Below, in pieces: positions 59,955 to 64,000 of a stretch of 64,000 nucleotides of DNA. The position numbers and the translations under genes are program-made. Within the stretch, counting starts at the first letter, position 1. Every line of letters starts with the position of its first letter. The notes under the pieces were generated by a model. The model saw only the letters and a list, made by a program, of their open reading frames with translations, did no database searches and was not told where the DNA came from. Origin of the DNA: Plastoroseomonas hellenica (GTDB lineage: Bacteria > Pseudomonadota > Alphaproteobacteria > Acetobacterales > Acetobacteraceae); the NCBI RefSeq assembly GCF_018129085.1, contig NZ_JAAGBB010000022.1, positions 60,388 to 124,387 on the forward strand. The letters run 5' to 3'.

Positions 59955-61620
59955 CGGCCAGCAGGCTCTCGGCGGCGGCCCGCGCCGCGTCGGTGATGCG
60001 CTCGCCCGCCAGCATGCGCGCGATCTCCTCGCGCCGCGCCGCATCGGGAAGCTGGGATACGCGGGTTTCCGCGCGCTCGCCGCGCACCGACTTCGCGACC
60101 TGCAGATGCGCGATGCCGCGGGCCGCGACCTGCGGGGAATGGGTGACGACCAGCACCTGCAGCCGCTCCGCGACACGGGCCAGCCTTTCGCCCACCGCGG
60201 CGGCGGTGGCACCGCCGATGCCCGCATCCACCTCGTCAAAGATCAGTGTCGGCACCGGCGATCCGCGCGCGAGCACCACCTTGAGCGCCAGCATCAGCCG
60301 TGACAGCTCCCCGCCCGAGGCGATCTTCGCGAGTGGTCCGGGCGCCTGGCCGGGATTGGTCGCGACCAGGAAGGTCACGCGATCCTGCCCATCCGGTCCC
60401 CAGCCGCCTTCATCCTTGGCCGCGACCTCGATCGCGAGCCGTGCGCGGTCCAGCTTCAGCGGCGGCAATTCGCGGGCGATCGCGCGTTCCAGCTTCGCGG
60501 CCTGCTCGCGCCGGGCCTCGCTGAGCGCCCGCGCGGCCTCCGTGTAATCCGCCCGCGCGGCGGCGGCGGCCCGCGCCAGCTCCGCGACGCGCCCGCTGCC
60601 GGCATCGAGCGAGGCCAACCGCTCCTTCAGCGACACCAGCAAGGCCGGCAGTTCCACCACCGCGACGCTGTGCTTGCGCGCGGCGCCGCGCAGCGCAAAG
60701 AGGCGTTCCTCCACCTGCTCCAGGCGGCGCGGATCGGGGCCGCCTTCGCTCATTAACCGGGTCAGCGCCGTCTCGGCCTCTGCCACCGCCTCCTGCGCGG
60801 CGTTGAGGAGGGCGATCGCGGGCTGCGCCTCCTCATTCGGCGGTGGCAGCCGCTCCAGCGCCCGCGCCGCCTCGCGCAGGGCGCGGGCGGGGGAGCCGGA
60901 GCGACGGTCGCGTGGCGTCAGCTCCGCGATGGCGACGGCGATCGCCTCGGCGCGGCGCTCGCCCTGCTGCAGATGCAGGCGTTCCTTCGCCAGCTCCTCA
61001 TCCTCGCCTTCCACGGGCGCCAGCCCAGTGAGCTCGCCCACCGCGTGGCGCAGCCATTCCTCGTCGCGCTGGGCGGCGGCGATGGCGGCTTCCGCCTCCG
61101 TCAGGGCGCGTTCGGCACTGCGCCAGGTGGACCAGGCGGCGGCGACCTTGGCCCGCCGCGCCTCCAGCGCCCCGAAGGCGTCGAGCAGGCCGCCATGCGT
61201 CGCCGAATCGGCGAGACCCACCTGGTCGTGCTGGCCCTGCACCTCGATCAGCGTGGTGCCAATCCGGCGCAGCAACGCGACGCCGACCGGCTCGTCATTG
61301 ACGAAGGCGCGGCTGCGGCCATCGGCCTGCACCACCCGGCGCAGCACGATCTCGTCCTCGGCTGCCATGCCTTGTTCGGCCAGCAGCGCGAAGGCCGGAT
61401 GATCGGCCGGTGGCAGGAAGGCCGCGGCGACGCTCGCCTGCGGCTGGCCGGCACGCACCATCCCGGCTTCCGCCCGCGCGCCGAGCGCGAGGCCGAGCGC
61501 GTCCAGCAGGATGGATTTGCCCGCCCCGGTCTCCCCGGTCAGCACCGTGAGGCCGGGGCCGAAGGTGAGGTCCAGCCGCTCGATCAGCACCACATCGCGG
61601 ATGGCGAGCGAGGCGAGCAT
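59944..61620 (-). CDS. recN: DNA repair protein RecN
   Basis: SMC-like ATPase of 558 residues that organises double-strand-break ends. Walker A GETGAGKSILLDALGLALGA is near residue 30. A long coiled-coil arm (about 150-370, with many alanine and glutamate heptads) and the C-terminal ABC signature SGGELSRLMLALKVVLA, Walker B LIFDEVDAGIGG and the D-loop/H-loop VVTHSPQVAA complete the RecN layout. It lies between bamD and ligA, a common alphaproteobacterial order. Confidence 0.96.
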
Positions 61621-61639
61621 GACGCGCGCCGCGCCAGGC

Positions 61640-62488
61640 TCAAAAGAGCCAGTTGGTGGCGCGGGTGAAGAAGCCCGGCCGGTCGGGTGCGGTGGCCGAG
61701 GCGCCGTCGACCAGCAGCGCGTAGCTGTCCTGGTACCAGGCATTGCCCGGGTAGTTGTGGCCGAGCACCGCCGCGGTGCGCCGCGCCTCGTCGCGCAGGC
61801 CGAGCGTCAGGTAGATCTCGGTCAGCCGGTGCAGCGCCTCGGGCACGTGGTTGGTGGTCTGGTATTCCTCAACCACCCGGCGGAAGCGGCCGATCGCCGC
61901 GGTGTAGAGGCCCTGGCGCTGGTAGAAGCGGCCGATGGTCATCTCGCGCCCCGCCAGATGGTCGCGCGCAAGGTCGATCTTGAGGCGCGCGTCACGGGCA
62001 TAGGCGGTATCGGGGAAGCGGCTCACCACCTCCTGCAGCGCCTGCATCGCGATCTCGGTCTGGCGCTGGTCGCGCTCCGCGTCGTTGATCTGCTCATACT
62101 GGCAGAGCGCCCGCAGATAATAGGCATAGGCGATGTCGCGATGCGCGGGATGGAGCTGGATGAAGCGGTCCAGCGCGCCGATCGCCTCGGTGTAGCGGTT
62201 GCGCTGGTATTCGGTGTAGGCGCCCATCAGCTTCGCGCTGGTAGCCCAGGTGGAATAGGGGTGCTCGCGCTCCACCAGGTCGAAGTTGCGGACCGCTGCG
62301 GCGTAGTTCTCCGCGCGCAAGTCGCGCATGCCATCGGCATAGAGCTGTTCGGGCGCGATGTCGCCGGCTGGGGCGCCGGGCACGCGGCGCCCGGTGTCGG
62401 TGCCGTCCCAGGCGCGGACGCCATCGCCGCTGCCGCAGCCTGGTAGGACTGCCACAAGGGCGAGGAGAGCGAGGACGCTGAGACGCAT
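61640..62488 (-). CDS. bamD: Outer-membrane assembly lipoprotein BamD
   Basis: A 282-residue lipoprotein of the BAM complex that inserts beta-barrels. The signal ends in a lipobox (VAVLPGC). Five TPR-like repeats follow: LYADGMRDLRAENYAAAVRN, STWATSAKLMGAYTEYQRNRY, AYAYYLRALCQYEQINDAER, and KIDLARDHLAGREMTIGRFY onward. An alternative ATG at 62506 adds six residues. It is encoded between lpxC and recN on the same strand. Confidence 0.94.
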   Translation of the reverse strand: MRLSVLALLALVAVLPGCGSGDGVRAWDGTDTGRRVPGAPAGDIAPEQLYADGMRDLRAENYAAAVRNFDLVEREHPYSTWATSAKLMGAYTEYQRNRYTEAIGALDRFIQLHPAHRDIAYAYYLRALCQYEQINDAERDQRQTEIAMQALQEVVSRFPDTAYARDARLKIDLARDHLAGREMTIGRFYQRQGLYTAAIGRFRRVVEEYQTTNHVPEALHRLTEIYLTLGLRDEARRTAAVLGHNYPGNAWYQDSYALLVDGASATAPDRPGFFTRATNWLF

Positions 62489-62586
62489 GGGATGGACCGT
62501 GATCATGGGCGGCGCTCTATACCATGGCTCAAGTCCCGCCCTCAAACCGGGGCGGCGATTCGCGCCGGCGCCCGGACGGGCGTGGC

Positions 62587-63543
62587 TCAATCCCGCGCGG
62601 GCGCCGCGGCGGCGGGCAGGCGGAGCGACACGCCGTCGGCGGGAATCTCGGCCGCGCCGATGCGCCGCCAGGCCGCCTGATCCGCGAAGAGGGCGCGCAG
62701 CACGCGGTTGTTCAGGGCATGGCCGGAGCGGTTGCCCCGGAAGCGACCCTTCAGCGGTGCACCGGCCAGCGCCAGATCGCCCACCACGTCGAGCAGCTTG
62801 TGCCGCACGAACTCATCCCCGTGGCGCAGCCCGCCCGGGTTGAGCACCAGCGGCCCGTCCACAACCACGGCATTGGCGAGGCTGCCGCCGCGCGCCAGCC
62901 CGGCCTTGCGCAGCCGCGCCACGTCTTCGGCCAGCGTGAAGGTGCGGGCTTCGGCCAGCACCTCGCGGAAACTCGCGGGCGTGATCCGCGCCGAGATCCG
63001 CTGGCGGCCGATGGCGGTGTTCGGGAAGTCGATCTCCAGATCGGCCTCGAAGCCGGAATCGCGCGCCGGCAGCAACTCGGCGAAGGCGCCGGAGGCATCC
63101 TCGACGCGCACCGGGCGCAGCACCTCGATCGCCGCGCGCGGGGCCGCCGTGGTGACGGTGCCGGCGCAGTCGATCAGGAACAGGAAAGGGGCGGCCGAAC
63201 CGTCCAGGATCGGCAGTTCCGGCCCATCGACATCGACCTCGGCATCGTCGATGCCGGCGCCGGCGAAGGCGGCCATCAGATGCTCGATCGTGCCGATGCG
63301 CGCATCCGGTGCGTCATCGGCGGCGATCGCGGTGCAGAGCCGCGTATCCACCACCTGGTCGAAGCGCGCGGCGATCGTGAGGCCGCCGAGATCGGTGCGG
63401 CGGAACAGGATTCCGGTGCCGGCGGCGGCAGGGCGCAGCGTAAGCGACACCTTGCGGCCCGAATGCAGGCCGATACCGGTGCAGCCGATGGCGCTTTTCA
63501 GCGTCCGCCGCCGCCCGCTCTCCGCCTGAATGAAACCGTCCAT
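62587..63543 (-). CDS. lpxC: UDP-3-O-acyl-N-acetylglucosamine deacetylase
   Basis: Zinc-dependent first committed enzyme of lipid A synthesis, 318 residues. Zinc ligands are H88 (GTIEHLMAAFAG), H248 and D252 (HKLLDVVGDLALAG), and the catalytic histidine H275 (RSGHALNN). The start region CTGIGLHSGRKVSLTLRPA is typical. ATG 63543 is well placed. It lies upstream of bamD in the same direction and downstream of ftsZ, separated from it by a 242-base gap that holds an ftsZ terminator and a probable lpxC promoter (AT-rich patch near 63660-63700). Confidence 0.96.
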   Translation of the reverse strand: MDGFIQAESGRRRTLKSAIGCTGIGLHSGRKVSLTLRPAAAGTGILFRRTDLGGLTIAARFDQVVDTRLCTAIAADDAPDARIGTIEHLMAAFAGAGIDDAEVDVDGPELPILDGSAAPFLFLIDCAGTVTTAAPRAAIEVLRPVRVEDASGAFAELLPARDSGFEADLEIDFPNTAIGRQRISARITPASFREVLAEARTFTLAEDVARLRKAGLARGGSLANAVVVDGPLVLNPGGLRHGDEFVRHKLLDVVGDLALAGAPLKGRFRGNRSGHALNNRVLRALFADQAAWRRIGAAEIPADGVSLRLPAAAAPARD

Positions 63544-63743
63544 GCAAACCTGTCCCGAATGAAACCAGTGCCGCGTGCCGTCGCGGAGTGATCACGACAT
63601 CCATGGCGACGCTGCTGCACCGCAGAAGATGGCGGTCGGGACGCCCAGTGGAAACTCAAACCATATTTCCCAATATTACTATGTAAGCCTTTGAAAACGC
63701 TGGATAGGTGCATCGCACAATGCGGCTGGATCATGGCAAGGGC

Positions 63744-63769
63744 AGGGGGTGCAACGAATTGCACCCCCT
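63744..63769 (-). terminator. Terminator after ftsZ
   Basis: Perfect 11-pair stem AGGGGGTGCAA/TTGCACCCCCT with a CGAA loop, 17 bases beyond the ftsZ stop codon. It would end the leftward division-gene transcript ahead of lpxC. Confidence 0.8.
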
Positions 63770-63785
63770 GATCGCGCTGCGCGCC

Positions 63786-64000
63786 CTAGTTGCTCTGGCG
63801 CCGCAGGAAGGTCGGGATTTCGAGCCCCATCTCGTCCTGGCCGGAGCGCGGCTCGGAGAAGCGCGGCTCGGCCATTGGGGCAGCCTGGCGTGGCGCGGCC
63901 GGCGCGGCGGCCGGTGCTTCCGGCAGGCTGCGGCGCATCAGCCCGGTCGCGGTGCGGAACAGGTTGCCGATGCCGGCGCGGGCCGCGGCGGCGGGCGGCG
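63786..64000 (-). CDS. ftsZ: Cell division protein FtsZ, C-terminal end only
   Basis: The last ~71 residues before the stop (TAG 63786-63788). They comprise the alanine/proline-rich linker (APAAPRQAAPMAEPRFSEPR) and the terminal conserved peptide GLEIPTFLRRQSN, which binds FtsA and other partners in alphaproteobacteria. The GTPase and core domains lie outside the window. The peptide alone, plus the downstream lpxC, makes the assignment strong. Confidence 0.9.
   Translation of the reverse strand, partial: PPAAAARAGIGNLFRTATGLMRRSLPEAPAAAPAAPRQAAPMAEPRFSEPRSGQDEMGLEIPTFLRRQSN

Overview
The window is high-GC DNA (roughly 70 percent by eye) packed with alphaproteobacterial housekeeping genes. 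The neighbourhood carA, GatB/YqeY, dnaG, rpoD, together with a membrane H+-pyrophosphatase, a DUF1127 protein and the lpxC-ftsZ end, suggests an Acetobacteraceae or Rhodospirillales bacterium such as a Roseomonas relative. That placement is inference from gene content; there is no rRNA here to confirm it.

Layout. 1-8.5 kb is a single leftward run: carA, an SDR dehydrogenase, a small secreted protein, a LysE exporter, two tiny membrane proteins, carB, greA and a truncated threonine dehydratase, mostly with overlapping stops and starts. carA carries an in-frame N-terminal HTH preceded by two operator-like dyads. 8.5-13.7 kb reads rightward (GatB/YqeY, dnaG, rpoD, GNAT). 13.8-19.6 kb reads leftward (redoxin, DsbD-like reductase, H+-PPase, soluble PPase). 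Four copies of a hairpin-rich repeat lie between 8.5 and 16.8 kb. 19.7-31.5 kb holds a secreted MetX-like hydrolase, a CAT-anticodon tRNA, ettA, mlaA/mlaC, metF, a UvrD helicase and prmA.

31.5-39.2 kb is the accessory region. A leftward four-gene operon encodes proteins I do not recognise, built from two repeated protein families (A: 35470-36411 and 32468-33412; B: 33476-35473, a tandem double, and 31536-32468). It is preceded by a 750-residue protein resembling phage virion or DNA-ejection proteins. The right edge abuts a decayed MFS transporter fragment whose intact homologue lies at 52059-53252. This is the best candidate for an undescribed system in the window.

39.4-56.6 kb is a mosaic of small metabolic and stress genes: SemiSWEET, CYTH, DUF983, a stand-alone LigD-type ligase, hydrolases, an M20 amidohydrolase divergent from an IclR regulator, a diacylglycerol-kinase-like protein, a luciferase-like monooxygenase, DUF899 divergent from a Crp/Fnr regulator, MFS, DUF1127, aminopeptidase P and a lipase-like hydrolase. 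56.6-64 kb returns to core functions on the minus strand: ligA, GNAT, recN, bamD, lpxC and the C-terminus of ftsZ.
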